Shown: positions 43,309-52,735, counted from the stretch's first letter. The stretch: DNA of 64,000 nucleotides from Microbacterium sp. H1-D42 (GCF_022637555.1 NZ_CP093342.1:3100001-3164000); one strand, 5' to 3'. Made by a program: numbers and translations. Notes: generated by a model not told the origin, from the letters alone.

Positions 43309-44580
43309 ATGGCGAGCACGGAACGCGGCCCGCGCGGGCGCAGCACAGCGGAGACACGCGCGCGCATCGTGTCCGCTGCCCGCGCACTGTTCGTCGAAGA
43401 CGGCTATCGCAGCACATCGCTGCGCGACATCGCGGCGTCCGCAGGAATCAGTCATCCTGGTCTGCTGCGGCACTTCGCGTCGAAGGACGAACTGCTCGTG
43501 AGCGTCATGACAGAACTCGAGGCGGACAACGAGACGTTCTACGCCGAGCGCGCCGCCGCAGCCGAACCCGGCGCGGTGCTGTTCTCGGAGCTGGCGCGGC
43601 GCAATGCATCCACCCCCGGCTACCTCGAGCTGTTCGCAGCGCTCAGCGGGGAGGCGTCGACGCCGACGCATCCGGCGCACCAGCACATGCACGATCGGTA
43701 CCGCCGGCTCGATGAGATGGCGGGCGAGGCGCTGGCGGATGCCATGGAGCACGGCGTCATCGCCGACGACCGCGACCCACACGAAGAGGCCATCCGCCAT
43801 TCGGCCGGCTGGGATGGCATGCAGCTGCTCTCGCAGTACCTCCCCGACCGGGTCGACGTCGTCACGATGCTCGCCTCCCGAGAGGACCTCTGGGCGTATC
43901 CGCTCGGCTGGCGCGATCCGGATGACCCGGAGCCGTCTCCGGATGCCACCCCCATCCCGCCGCTGATCGTCCCGCCCGAGCCCGCGCCGGAGCCGGCCGC
44001 CGGCTACGCCGTCGGTCGGCAGCGCCGCGAGCGCATCATCGCCGATGCGACCACGCTGTTCGCCAGCGAGGGCTATGGCGACACCAGCCTGCAGGATGTG
44101 GCGGGCAAGGTCGGCGTCGCGAAGTCGACCCTGCTGCACCACTACCCGACGAAGGAGGCGCTGCTGCGGGCCGTGCTGCAGAGTCGCGACCAGCGCGTCG
44201 TGTCGCGCACGACCTACCGGCAGGCTTCCCGCGCCGCCGACGAACTGCGTGCACTGCCGGTGGGCGCGGCCGAGAACAACGCCGAGTCCGCGGGCCTGAT
44301 CGAGGTGTATGCGGTGCTCTCGAGCGAGGCCGTGCCTGACGGGCATCCGGCACATGAGTACTTCGCCGACCGGTTCACTCGCGTGATCGGGACGTTCACC
44401 GAGCTGTTCCGCGCGGCGCAGGCCGACGGCGATCTGCCCTCACATCGCGATCCCGCGCAGGAGGCGATCTGGCTGGTCGCCCTGTGGGACGGCTTGCAGT
44501 TCCGGTGGCTGTACGACCGCGACGCCGTCGATGTCGCCGAGCATCTGGCCGCGCACCTGGCCGACGTGCTGCCCGAGTAG
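43309..44580 (+). CDS. Tandem TetR regulator: two complete TetR modules in one chain
   Basis: A protein of 423 residues; AGGAGG lies just before ATG 43309. Module 1 has an HTH (TSLRDIAASAGISHPGLLRH, about residues 30-50) followed by a ligand-type domain to about 205. A Pro/Glu-rich linker (about 205-240) joins module 2, with its own HTH (TSLQDVAGKVGVAKSTLLHH, about 262-282) and second ligand domain. TetR proteins are normally about 200 residues and dimerise; this fusion may bind two operators as a single-chain pseudo-dimer. It is divergent from the MFS-GH3 operon, and the glycoside is the plausible inducer (inference). Confidence 0.88.
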   Translation: MASTERGPRGRSTAETRARIVSAARALFVEDGYRSTSLRDIAASAGISHPGLLRHFASKDELLVSVMTELEADNETFYAERAAAAEPGAVLFSELARRNASTPGYLELFAALSGEASTPTHPAHQHMHDRYRRLDEMAGEALADAMEHGVIADDRDPHEEAIRHSAGWDGMQLLSQYLPDRVDVVTMLASREDLWAYPLGWRDPDDPEPSPDATPIPPLIVPPEPAPEPAAGYAVGRQRRERIIADATTLFASEGYGDTSLQDVAGKVGVAKSTLLHHYPTKEALLRAVLQSRDQRVVSRTTYRQASRAADELRALPVGAAENNAESAGLIEVYAVLSSEAVPDGHPAHEYFADRFTRVIGTFTELFRAAQADGDLPSHRDPAQEAIWLVALWDGLQFRWLYDRDAVDVAEHLAAHLADVLPE

Positions 44581-44608
44581 CCACGACGGCCCCGCACAGC
44601 CGTGCGGA

Positions 44609-46627
44609 TCAGTGCGCGGCGATCACGGCGAGCACTGCGTCGCCGTAGGCGTCCTTCTTCTTCTCGCCGATGCCGCTGATGCCGTCCAGCTGCGCAGCCG
44701 ACGCCGGGCGCAGCTCTGCGAGTGCGCGCAGCGTGGCATCGCCGAACACGATGTACGCCGGCTTTCCCAGCTCACGGGCGGTCTCGGCGCGCCAGGCGCG
44801 CAGCGACTCGAACAGCTCGCGGTCGCCCTCGGCGACAGCATCCGACGCACTCGTCTTGCGTGCACGCGACGCGGTGACCCGCCCGATCGTGTCACGGCGC
44901 AGCGGCACAGGCGTGTCTCCGCGCAGCACACCGTCGGCAGCCTGCCCCGGCGCCAGAGTGCCGTACTCCCCCTGCGCCACCAGAACGCCACGGGCCAGCA
45001 GCTGCCGCACGACACTGCGCCAGTCCTGATCCGAGAGGTCGGCGCCGATGCCGTAGGTCGCCAGTTGATCGTGCCCCATCTTGCGGATGCGATCGGTCGA
45101 TGCCCCGCGCAGGATGTCGATCAGCTGCCCGGCGCCGAACGCCTGGTTGCGCTCGCGCTTCAGGCGCACGATGGTCGAGAGCAGCTTCTGCGCCGGCACC
45201 AGTCCGTCATAGGTCTCTGGCGACTCCAGGCACGTGTCGCAGTTGCCGCACGCGCCGGACTCCTGCCCGAAATACCCCAGCAGGTTCTGCCGTCGGCACT
45301 GCACCGTCTCGCACAGCGCGAGCATGGCGTCGAGGTGCTGTCCCATCCGCATCTTGAAGGTGCGGTCGCCGGGGCTCTGGTCGATCAGGCGGCGCTGCTG
45401 CACGACATCGCCGAGCCCGTAGGCCATCCAGGCCACTGAGGGCTCGCCGTCGCGGCCGGCGCGACCGGTCTCCTGGTAATACCCCTCGACGGACTTCGGC
45501 AGGTCGATATGGGCCACGAAGCGCACGTCGGGCTTGTCGATGCCCATCCCGAACGCGATGGTCGCGACCATCACGACGCCGTCCTCGCGCAGGAACCGCG
45601 ACTGGTTCGCGGCGCGCACCTCAGCCGGAAGTCCCGCGTGGTACGGCAGTGCGTCGAGACCCTTGGATGCCAGATGCGCGGCGGTGTGCTCGACCGACTT
45701 GCGGCTCAGCGCGTACACGATGCCGGCAGCGCCCTCGGGCTGCGAGCGGATGAACTCGACCAGCTGCTTGCGAGGATCGACCTTCGGCACGATGCGGTAC
45801 TGGATGTTCGGCCGGTCGAAGCTGGCGACGAAGTGCTCGGCCCGATCGAGGTGCAGGCGCTCGGTGAGCTCCTGGTGCGTGGCGCGCGTGGCCGTCGCGG
45901 TTAGGGCCATGCGCGGCACCCCGGGGAACCGCTCGGCGAGGTCACCCAGCGCGAGGTAGTCGGGCCGGAAGTCGTGACCCCACTGCGACACGCAGTGCGC
46001 CTCGTCGATCGCGATCACGCTGAGCACGCCGCGCTGCAGCAGCCGCGTGGTGGCGGCAGACGACAGCCGCTCCGGCGCGACGTAGATCAGGTCGAGCTCG
46101 CCGGCGACATACGACCGCTCCACCTCGCGTCGCTCATCGATCGACTGCGTGGAGTTGAGATAGGCGGCCCGCACGCCGTTGGCGCGCAGCGCGTCGACCT
46201 GATCGTGCATGAGGGCGATCAGCGGACTGATCACGAGCCCGGTGCCCTCGCGCACCAGCGCCGGCACCTGGTAGGTGATCGACTTGCCGCCGCCGGTGGG
46301 CATCAGCACGACAGCATCCCCGCCGCCGATGACGTGCTCGACGATCGCCGCCTGGTCACCGCGGAACGCGTCGTACCCGAAGACGGTTCGGAGCGCATCG
46401 GCAGCCGTCGGATGCTGGGAAGGCGTGGCCACGGGGGCAGCGGATGCTGCGGAGGGAGCCCCACCAGCAACGGGCGTCACGGGCCCCTGACCCCAATCCA
46501 GCGGCGGCTCCCAGCCGTCGGCCGGCGGCTCCCAATCGAGTTCGCCCGGCGTCTCCCACGGCTCATCGGGGTACGGCACATCCTCGTACGGGTCGGGGCC
46601 CCACCCGGCAGGGGATGTCTGCGTCAT
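44609..46627 (-). CDS. recQ: ATP-dependent DNA helicase RecQ
   Basis: A protein of 672 residues. An acidic Trp/Pro-rich head of about 85 residues precedes the helicase core. Walker A is MPTGGGKS, the DEAH box is in AIDEAHCVSQWGHDF, and conserved motifs run through QETGRAGRDGEPS. The zinc-binding Cys set (CETVQCRRQNLLGYFG, then CGNCDTC) and a winged helix follow, then a C-terminal HRDC domain. It unwinds DNA 3' to 5' in repair and recombination. The start is uncertain because GGAGG lies only one base before this ATG. Confidence 0.93.
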   Translation of the reverse strand: MTQTSPAGWGPDPYEDVPYPDEPWETPGELDWEPPADGWEPPLDWGQGPVTPVAGGAPSAASAAPVATPSQHPTAADALRTVFGYDAFRGDQAAIVEHVIGGGDAVVLMPTGGGKSITYQVPALVREGTGLVISPLIALMHDQVDALRANGVRAAYLNSTQSIDERREVERSYVAGELDLIYVAPERLSSAATTRLLQRGVLSVIAIDEAHCVSQWGHDFRPDYLALGDLAERFPGVPRMALTATATRATHQELTERLHLDRAEHFVASFDRPNIQYRIVPKVDPRKQLVEFIRSQPEGAAGIVYALSRKSVEHTAAHLASKGLDALPYHAGLPAEVRAANQSRFLREDGVVMVATIAFGMGIDKPDVRFVAHIDLPKSVEGYYQETGRAGRDGEPSVAWMAYGLGDVVQQRRLIDQSPGDRTFKMRMGQHLDAMLALCETVQCRRQNLLGYFGQESGACGNCDTCLESPETYDGLVPAQKLLSTIVRLKRERNQAFGAGQLIDILRGASTDRIRKMGHDQLATYGIGADLSDQDWRSVVRQLLARGVLVAQGEYGTLAPGQAADGVLRGDTPVPLRRDTIGRVTASRARKTSASDAVAEGDRELFESLRAWRAETARELGKPAYIVFGDATLRALAELRPASAAQLDGISGIGEKKKDAYGDAVLAVIAAH

Positions 46628-46726
46628 GCCTCCAGCGTATCCAGCGCAGCAGACATCCATTCCCGCCCTCCACAGCCCCATCCCTCCGCTTCGGGCATAG
46701 GTTGGGGAGACATCGAAGGAGGAGCA

Positions 46727-47023
46727 ATGCCCGAACTGACCGTCACCCGCAACGATGACGCCTCACGCTACGAGATCCACTCCGACGGCACCCTTGCGGG
46801 ATTCGCCGAGTTCGACCGGCGCCCCGGCGAGATCCGGTTCATCCACACCGAGATCGACAACGCGTTCCAGGGTCGTGGCCTGGCCGGCATCCTCGCGGCC
46901 GAAGCCCTGGCCGACGCGGTCGCGAGCGGCGCCACGATCGTCCCCTACTGCCCCTACATCGCGGGATATCTGAAGAAGAACGAGGTTCCCGGCGCGCAGA
47001 TCCGCTGGCCCAACCCCGGCTGA
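46727..47023 (+). CDS. Small GNAT-like N-acetyltransferase (YjdJ/PF14542 type)
   Basis: A protein of 98 residues with AAGGAGGAGC before the ATG. The single-domain Gcn5-like fold shows FIHTEIDNAFQGRGLAGIL, the acetyl-CoA pyrophosphate-binding loop, and CPYIAGYLKKN near the end, diagnostic of this short subfamily. Substrate unknown. Divergent from recQ. Confidence 0.85.
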   Translation: MPELTVTRNDDASRYEIHSDGTLAGFAEFDRRPGEIRFIHTEIDNAFQGRGLAGILAAEALADAVASGATIVPYCPYIAGYLKKNEVPGAQIRWPNPG

Positions 47024-47080
47024 GCATTCCCCCGGCCCGCGCCAGCCCCTGGTCGGCGCGCCGCCCGGTAATCTTGGAGA

Positions 47081-47623
47081 GTGGCATCCCGAACGGCGCT
47101 GAGCACGCGCACTCTTCTCGTCTGCGCCGCCATCGGCGTCGCCACTGGCATCCTCGGCGGCATCGCCGGCCTGCTGACTCCCGTCGTCCTGATCGGCGCG
47201 CCGTTCCTGTACGGCCTGCTGCTGGGGGCCCACGTGCTGCCTGGCATCATCGCCCAGGAAGTGCTGCGCCTGCCGCTGGTAGCCCTCGTGACGCACGTCA
47301 TCGCCGCGCTGATCTCCAGTGCCTTCAACCCGGCCTGGGCGCTGCGCTTCATCGGCACGGCCCTGCTGTTCGGAGCGATCCAAGAGGGCGTCGCCGCCCT
47401 CACCCGCTACAAGTCCTGGGGACGCTGGCGGTTCTTCGTGTCAGCGGTGATCATCGGCATCCTCGTCGCCGTGGTGGTGTGGTTCGCCGCGCACATGGAT
47501 GCCCTCGATCCGTGGGCACGCGTGGCGTACCTCGCCGTATCGGTGCTGGGTCCGGTCATCTGGACCGCGATCGGCATCGCCGTCGGCAATTCGCTTCGGC
47601 GCGCAGGCGTCGCGCCGAAGTAG
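47081..47623 (+). CDS. Membrane protein, probable YkoE-like ECF transporter S component
   Basis: A protein of 180 residues from GTG 47081 with five to six membrane helices. The loop FGAIQEGVAALTRYKSWGRW resembles the YkoE family of thiamine/hydroxymethylpyrimidine ECF substrate-binding subunits. No ECF ATPase or T component gene lies beside it, so it would have to use a shared energy-coupling module encoded elsewhere. The family call rests on pattern similarity. Confidence 0.6.
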   Translation: MASRTALSTRTLLVCAAIGVATGILGGIAGLLTPVVLIGAPFLYGLLLGAHVLPGIIAQEVLRLPLVALVTHVIAALISSAFNPAWALRFIGTALLFGAIQEGVAALTRYKSWGRWRFFVSAVIIGILVAVVVWFAAHMDALDPWARVAYLAVSVLGPVIWTAIGIAVGNSLRRAGVAPK

Positions 47624-47643
47624 AACCGATCCGGCGCGGCGTC

Positions 47644-48546
47644 TCAGCCGATGTCGCCGGTCGAGCCCAGCACGAGACTCGCGCGGCGGTGGCCGCCCTC
47701 GAGCCGCTCGGATGCTGTCGCACCGCTCAGGAGCCCTGCGAGGTACCCGGCGGCGAAGGCATCGCCCGCACCGACAGCTTCGACGACCTCGGTCGGGATC
47801 GCGGGCACGAAGACCGTGCCCTCGTCCGAGAACTCGGTCGCGCCGATGTCGCCGTCCTTGACGACGAGGGTCGCGGCCCCTGGCAGGTGCGCCCTGGCAT
47901 CCGACGCCGTCTCGCAGCCCCACAGCGTCTCGGCCTCGTCGCGGCCGACGAAGACGAGGTCGGCACGGTTCGCGAGGCGCTCCAGCACCGGCGCAGCCTC
48001 GGCCGCCGACCACAGCGCAGCGCGGTGGTTCACGTCGAAGCTGACGATGCCGGGGGCGCCCGACATGCGGTCGAACACGACCTCGATGAGCGCGGCGCAC
48101 GAGGCCGACAGCGCCGGGGTGATGCCGGAGATGTGCACGATCTCGGCCTGCTCCAGCGGGATTTCGGCGATCGCCTCCGGGCTCATCCGCGAGGCGGCGG
48201 AGCCGGCGCGGTAGTAGAGCACGCCCTGGCCTGGGTCCTTGAAGTAGACGCCGGTGGGAGCCGTCGAGTCGGTGCCGACCCAGTGCGTGTCGACGCCGCG
48301 GCCTGCGATCGTGTCCAGCACGCGCGCGCCGAGCACGTCGTCGCCGAGTGCGCTGACCCAGGCGGCCTGCTGCCCGAGGGCTGCGACATGAATCGCGACG
48401 TTCGACTCGGCGCCGCCGATCGACAGCTGGAACTGCTCTGCGGTCAGCAGCGGCTCGGCAGCGGTCGGGGCGACGAGCGCCATCGTCTCGCCGATCGCGA
48501 TCAGTCTGGGCGTGATCAGTCCAGGGGTGGGAGTCTGTGCAGTCAT
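47644..48546 (-). CDS. PfkB-family sugar kinase (2-keto-3-deoxygluconate kinase-like)
   Basis: A protein of 300 residues. The N-terminal LIAIGETMALV and GGAESNVAIHVAALG match the KDG-kinase branch of PfkB proteins; the C-terminal GAGDAFAAGYLAG has the catalytic Asp and anion hole. It sits last in the operon with mannonate dehydratase, whose product is 2-keto-3-deoxy-gluconate, so phosphorylation of KDG to KDPG is the likely reaction. Alternative: another ketose or deoxyketo acid kinase. Confidence 0.82.
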   Translation of the reverse strand: MTAQTPTPGLITPRLIAIGETMALVAPTAAEPLLTAEQFQLSIGGAESNVAIHVAALGQQAAWVSALGDDVLGARVLDTIAGRGVDTHWVGTDSTAPTGVYFKDPGQGVLYYRAGSAASRMSPEAIAEIPLEQAEIVHISGITPALSASCAALIEVVFDRMSGAPGIVSFDVNHRAALWSAAEAAPVLERLANRADLVFVGRDEAETLWGCETASDARAHLPGAATLVVKDGDIGATEFSDEGTVFVPAIPTEVVEAVGAGDAFAAGYLAGLLSGATASERLEGGHRRASLVLGSTGDIG

Positions 48547-48604
48547 CGGGATGATCCTCTCACCTCGCGGCGTGCAGTCCGTTCACGGTGACGGTGTCCG
48601 CTGA

Positions 48605-49858
48605 TCAGCGCGCGACGACCGGTGCCAGCGGCAGTCCGCCGCATGCCTCGTCGATGCGGATCAGCTCGTTCCACTTCGCGGTGCGCTCGCCGCGCGTGAT
48701 GGATCCGACCTTCACGATGTCGGCGTTCCAGCCCGAGGCGAGGTGCGCGACCGACATGTCCTCGGTCTCACCGGATCGCGCCGATACGATCACGGCCGCT
48801 CCCGCGGCGCGGGCGGCCTGCACAGCTGCGGCGGCGCGCGAGACGGTGCCGGCCTGGTTGACCTTGATGAGCGCTGCACCGATCTGCCCGGCAGCGGCGG
48901 CGGCCTCGATGCGAGCGGCATCCGTCACGAGGAAGTCGTCTCCCACCACCACGGCGCCGAAGCTTTTCACGGCGAGGGCCATGCCGTCGGCGTCGTCCTC
49001 GCCGGCCGGGTCCTCGATCGTCGCCACAGGGAACTCAGCGCACAGCGCCGCGAGCTCCGCGATCCACCCCTGGGTGTCGTACTCGATGCCGCCGACGCGG
49101 TAGACGCCGTCCGCATGGAACTGCGTGGCGGCGATGTCCAGAGCGATCGCCATGTCGACGCCTGGGCGGAGCCCTGCGAGCTGCATCCCATCGACGAGCA
49201 CCTGCAGAGCATCGCGGGTGTCGGCGACCTCTGGCCAGTGCCCGCCCTCATCCGCGACGCCACGCGGTTCCCCGCGCCGGCGCATCACGTCGCCGACAGC
49301 GCGGTAGACCTCGGCGATGTCGCTGAGCGCGTCGGCGATGGTCGTCGCCGACAGCGGGTAGGCCATGAAGTCCTGCACGGCAACGCGGTTGGCCGCGTGC
49401 GCCCCGCCGCCCATGATCTGGATCTGCGGACGCGGGATGTGTGTGATGTCGCCACCCAGCTGAGCCCACAGCGGACGATCGGATGCTGCCGCCGCAGCAT
49501 GCGCCACGGCGAGCGATACGGCTGTCGTGGTGTTGCCTCCGACGTGTGAGCGCTGCGGGTCGACATCCGCCGCATCCAGAGCCGCATCGATCGTGGCCTG
49601 ATCGGCGACGAGCATCCCGCGCAGCACTGGGGCGAGCACGTCGTGCACCTGCGCGACGGCCTTGCGCACGCCGAGGCCGCGCAGCCTGGTGCCGCCGTCG
49701 CGCAGCTCGATCGCCTCGCGGCGCCCTGTGGAGGCCCCGGCGGGCGCGATGCCACGGCCGACGGCACCACCGGAGGTGACGACTTCGGCTTCGATGGTGG
49801 GCAGACCGCGGGAGTCCCAGACCTCGCGGGCGCGGACGTCGACGATCACATCAGTCAT
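48605..49858 (-). CDS. Divergent enolase paralog in a sugar-acid operon
   Basis: A protein of 417 residues aligning with enolase along its full length: VWDSRGLPTIEAEV, GASTGRREA, VADEGGHWP, the KVNQAGTVS loop (about residue 331) and SARSGETEDMSVA (about 358). Against canonical enolase the active-site Glu of Q-E-F-M is Asp (VQDFM, about 161), and the His of S-H-R-S-G-E is Ala. The metal-binding and KxNQ Lys positions are kept. The changes and the setting between a PfkB kinase and a sugar-kinase-like gene argue against glycolytic enolase. It may dehydrate a sugar acid or phosphosugar acid (inference). Confidence 0.8.
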   Translation of the reverse strand: MTDVIVDVRAREVWDSRGLPTIEAEVVTSGGAVGRGIAPAGASTGRREAIELRDGGTRLRGLGVRKAVAQVHDVLAPVLRGMLVADQATIDAALDAADVDPQRSHVGGNTTTAVSLAVAHAAAAASDRPLWAQLGGDITHIPRPQIQIMGGGAHAANRVAVQDFMAYPLSATTIADALSDIAEVYRAVGDVMRRRGEPRGVADEGGHWPEVADTRDALQVLVDGMQLAGLRPGVDMAIALDIAATQFHADGVYRVGGIEYDTQGWIAELAALCAEFPVATIEDPAGEDDADGMALAVKSFGAVVVGDDFLVTDAARIEAAAAAGQIGAALIKVNQAGTVSRAAAAVQAARAAGAAVIVSARSGETEDMSVAHLASGWNADIVKVGSITRGERTAKWNELIRIDEACGGLPLAPVVAR

Positions 49859-49872
49859 GTTGTTGGGGTCCT

Positions 49873-50841
49873 TCAGACGGTGGTGGGAGGGCAGAGCGCG
49901 GCGAGGGCGCGCTGACGGACGGTGGCGCGCGCGCGCCGGTCGAGATACTCGACCGGCGAGGCGCCGGCGACGCGGGCGAGCTGCAGGGCGGGCAGGATGC
50001 GGTCGATGCGGGCGTCGATGTCGGAGCCCGGCTCCCAGTCGACCTGCTCCAGATACGCGGCGCGCAGCGCGTCGGCCGCGAATTCGAACTGCGCGGCCAG
50101 CTCAGGCAGGTGCACGGCCTTCAGTACCAGGTGGTTGAGGCAGAACGCGACGTCGAACGCCGGGTCACCCCAGGTCGCGCATTCGGCGTCGAGCAGCACG
50201 GGCGACGCGGCGCCGATCAGGATGTTCTTCGGGCTGACGTCGCCGTGCACGAGCGCACGGCGGTTGGACTGCAGCAGGGCGATGACCTCTTCGATGGCAT
50301 CCGTCGCCTCCGGCACCGCATCCGCGGTGCGGCGCAGGTACGGTTCGATCCGCAGGGACTCGAACAGGTCGTCGTTGGCGAAGTCGGCTGCCAGATCGGA
50401 TGCTGCCGCGCTGGCGCTGTGGATGCGACCGAGCATCCGCCCGACCGCGGCAGCCGTTCCCGCATCTACGTCTCCGGCGAGCAGCTGCGTCTTCCAGTTC
50501 GGGTACTGCTCCGGTGCAAGATACTCCAGCGCGATCGCGTAGCTGGCGTCATCGGTCGCCAGTACCTTCGGCACAGCATCCGGCACCACGGTCGCGGCGT
50601 AGCGCAGCCAGCGTGCCTCCGCCTCGCCGCGCTCGATCGGCGCGCTCCACTCGGCGTCGACCTTCAACTGCGCAAGCGCGCGCTTGAGGACGACCGTGCG
50701 CCCGCCGATGCGGACGAGGCGGATGTCAGAGGATACGCCGCCGGTGAGTGGCACGAAGGTCGCGTCGTCGGCAGCATCCGCCGGATCTACTGGCACCAGC
50801 CCCATCCGCACCAGCAGCGCGCGGTCGTCCTCGTCGGTCAC
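49873..50841 (-). CDS. Aminoglycoside phosphotransferase-fold small-molecule kinase
   Basis: A protein of 322 residues; GTG 50841 is chosen, 7 bases past the mannonate dehydratase stop, because homology starts there. The APH motif LVHGDVSPKNILIG has the catalytic Asp (about residue 199), followed by the metal-binding region VLLDAECATWGDPAFDVA. The location inside a sugar-acid catabolic operon suggests phosphorylation of a sugar or sugar acid rather than antibiotic resistance. Substrate unknown. Confidence 0.75.
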   Translation of the reverse strand: MTDEDDRALLVRMGLVPVDPADAADDATFVPLTGGVSSDIRLVRIGGRTVVLKRALAQLKVDAEWSAPIERGEAEARWLRYAATVVPDAVPKVLATDDASYAIALEYLAPEQYPNWKTQLLAGDVDAGTAAAVGRMLGRIHSASAAASDLAADFANDDLFESLRIEPYLRRTADAVPEATDAIEEVIALLQSNRRALVHGDVSPKNILIGAASPVLLDAECATWGDPAFDVAFCLNHLVLKAVHLPELAAQFEFAADALRAAYLEQVDWEPGSDIDARIDRILPALQLARVAGASPVEYLDRRARATVRQRALAALCPPTTV

Positions 50842-50848
50842 TGTCGTC

Positions 50849-51904
50849 TCACGCCGTGCGTGCGGCGGGGTGGCCGTATGCCGACTGCTCGAGGCCGCGG
50901 ATGTAGCCGATCGCGAAGAGGCGGCCGAGCATCTCGTAGCCGGGTGCGTCGTTGGACTCACCCTCCAGCGTCGGGACGTGGTCGGGGCGCATCGAGCCTT
51001 CGAATCCGATCTCGTGGTACGCCTCCACACACGCGGGCATGTCGGTCTGACCGTCGTCGTGGAACGTCTCGCGGAAGTCGGCGACCGTGCCGCGCACGTC
51101 ACGGAAGTGCACGAAGGGGATCTTCGCTGTGCCGAACTCGCGGATGACGTCTGGGATCGACGTCTCCCCCGAGATGACCTCGGGCATCAGGGCGAAGTTG
51201 CCCTGGCAGAAGGTGGTGCCGTTGTAGTCGGAGGGGGCGATGTCGAACAGGCGGCGGAAGTCCGCCACCGAGCTCATGATCCGCGGAACGCCGCGGTCCA
51301 TGCCCTGGGGCGGGTCATCAGGGTGCATCGCCAGACGCACCCCGGCCTTCTCTGCCTCGGGGACGACGGCGGCCAGGAAGTACTCCAGCGCCGACCACAT
51401 GTCCTCAGCCGTCACCTCGCCCTCGGGCAGCAGCGCCGCCCTGGCCTGCTGGACCTCCTGGTTGTACCCCGTCACCAGTGCGCCACCGCGGTCCTGCAGT
51501 GCGGTCTCGGTGCGCCCCCAGGTGGTGATGGCCATCCAGTTGTAGGCCATGGTGGGCACGCCGAGCGCGCCCAGAGCCCGGATCTGCTCGATGAACTGGT
51601 CGATCTGCTCATCGCGACCGTCCTGGCCGAGGCGGATCTTGTCCATCGGCGCGGTGTCCTCGGTGGCGATCAGCGTGAAGCCCCACTTCTCGTAGATCTC
51701 CTTGTTGTGGCGCAGCGCCTCGAGGCTCCACGGCACATCGCCCCGGTCGTCGATCGTCCAGCCGGCGCTGCCGACCGAGGCGAACATCCGCTGGTCCTGC
51801 TCACCGCCGTTGAGTGCGGCGACGACGTTGTTCACGCCGGCCTGGCGGATGAGCTTCCACGCCGATGCCGGACGAGGAGGGAGGAATTCACTGAGCTGGA
51901 TCAT
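50849..51904 (-). CDS. uxuA: Mannonate dehydratase
   Basis: A protein of 351 residues matching the UxuA family (TIM barrel): a CQGN metal motif, HFRDVRGT, then FHDDGQTDMP and RPDHVP. Reaction: D-mannonate to 2-dehydro-3-deoxy-D-gluconate plus water, a step of glucuronate/hexuronate breakdown. The sugar kinase in the same operon can act next. The ribosome site is weak. Confidence 0.9.
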   Translation of the reverse strand: MIQLSEFLPPRPASAWKLIRQAGVNNVVAALNGGEQDQRMFASVGSAGWTIDDRGDVPWSLEALRHNKEIYEKWGFTLIATEDTAPMDKIRLGQDGRDEQIDQFIEQIRALGALGVPTMAYNWMAITTWGRTETALQDRGGALVTGYNQEVQQARAALLPEGEVTAEDMWSALEYFLAAVVPEAEKAGVRLAMHPDDPPQGMDRGVPRIMSSVADFRRLFDIAPSDYNGTTFCQGNFALMPEVISGETSIPDVIREFGTAKIPFVHFRDVRGTVADFRETFHDDGQTDMPACVEAYHEIGFEGSMRPDHVPTLEGESNDAPGYEMLGRLFAIGYIRGLEQSAYGHPAARTA

Positions 51905-51928
51905 GGGGTTCTTTCGTGTGGAGCGTGT

Positions 51929-52735
51929 TCAGGATTTGGCGGGCAGGGACGCCGCGATGCGTGAGAGCAGTCCGCCGTCGACGCGCATCTCGGCGCCGGT
52001 GACGAAGCTGGCGTCGCTGCTGGCGAGGAACGAGCACACCGCGCCGACCTCGGCGGGGGTGCCGACGCGGCCGAGCGCGTGCATCCGACCCCATTCGGCG
52101 ATGGTCGCGTCCTCGCCGGCGTCGGTGCCGTCGGACCAGGCGCGCGCCGAGGTGCGCAGCATCGGGGTGTCGATCGATCCGGGCAGCACCGCGTTGACGC
52201 GCACGCCGTGGGCGGCCTCGTCGACGGCGAGCGCGCGGGTCATCGCGTTCAGCGCACCCTTGGTGGAGGTGTAGCCGACGACGTTGTTCTGCGTCGCGAC
52301 GCCCTGCACGGAGGAGATCAGCGTGACCGTGCCGGCGTTCTTGCGGATCTCCTCGATCGCGCAGTGCACCGCGAGGAACGAGCCGCGCACGTTCACCGCG
52401 AACACGCGATCGAAGTCCTCCGGCGTCGTCTCGAGGGCGTCGCCGTAGGTCTGGATGCCCGCGGAGGTCACCAGGTGGTCGATGCGGCCGAAGTGCGTCA
52501 GCGCAGCATCCACCATCGCGCGATGCGTCGCTTCGAGCGCGACGTCACCGACGACGCCGATCGCGGTGCCACCGGACTCGGTGATCTCGCGCACGACCTC
52601 GTCGACGTTGCTCTGGGTCATGCCGTGCACGACCACCGATGCGCCGTCGGCGGCGAATGCCTCGGCCGCGCCTCTGCCGATGCCGGCCGAGCTGCCGGTG
52701 ACGATGACGACTTTGCCCTCATGCTTGCGCTGCAT
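51929..52735 (-). CDS. Short-chain dehydrogenase/reductase
   Basis: A protein of 268 residues; ATG 52735 with GGAG 9 bases upstream is preferred over a TTG at 52750. NAD(P) motif TGSSAGIG (19-26), the NNAG-equivalent TSAG, the catalytic Ser-Tyr-Lys (SSVQGV, then YTSTKG) and the PGSIDTPM loop are present. In this operon it probably interconverts a hexuronate and its aldonate (fructuronate/mannonate step) or oxidises a sugar; not resolvable from sequence. Confidence 0.85.
   Translation of the reverse strand: MQRKHEGKVVIVTGSSAGIGRGAAEAFAADGASVVVHGMTQSNVDEVVREITESGGTAIGVVGDVALEATHRAMVDAALTHFGRIDHLVTSAGIQTYGDALETTPEDFDRVFAVNVRGSFLAVHCAIEEIRKNAGTVTLISSVQGVATQNNVVGYTSTKGALNAMTRALAVDEAAHGVRVNAVLPGSIDTPMLRTSARAWSDGTDAGEDATIAEWGRMHALGRVGTPAEVGAVCSFLASSDASFVTGAEMRVDGGLLSRIAASLPAKS

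Noticed and set aside
49873..50841. Aminoglycoside resistance gene
   Set aside because: Only the kinase fold supports it; the operon context is sugar-acid catabolism.
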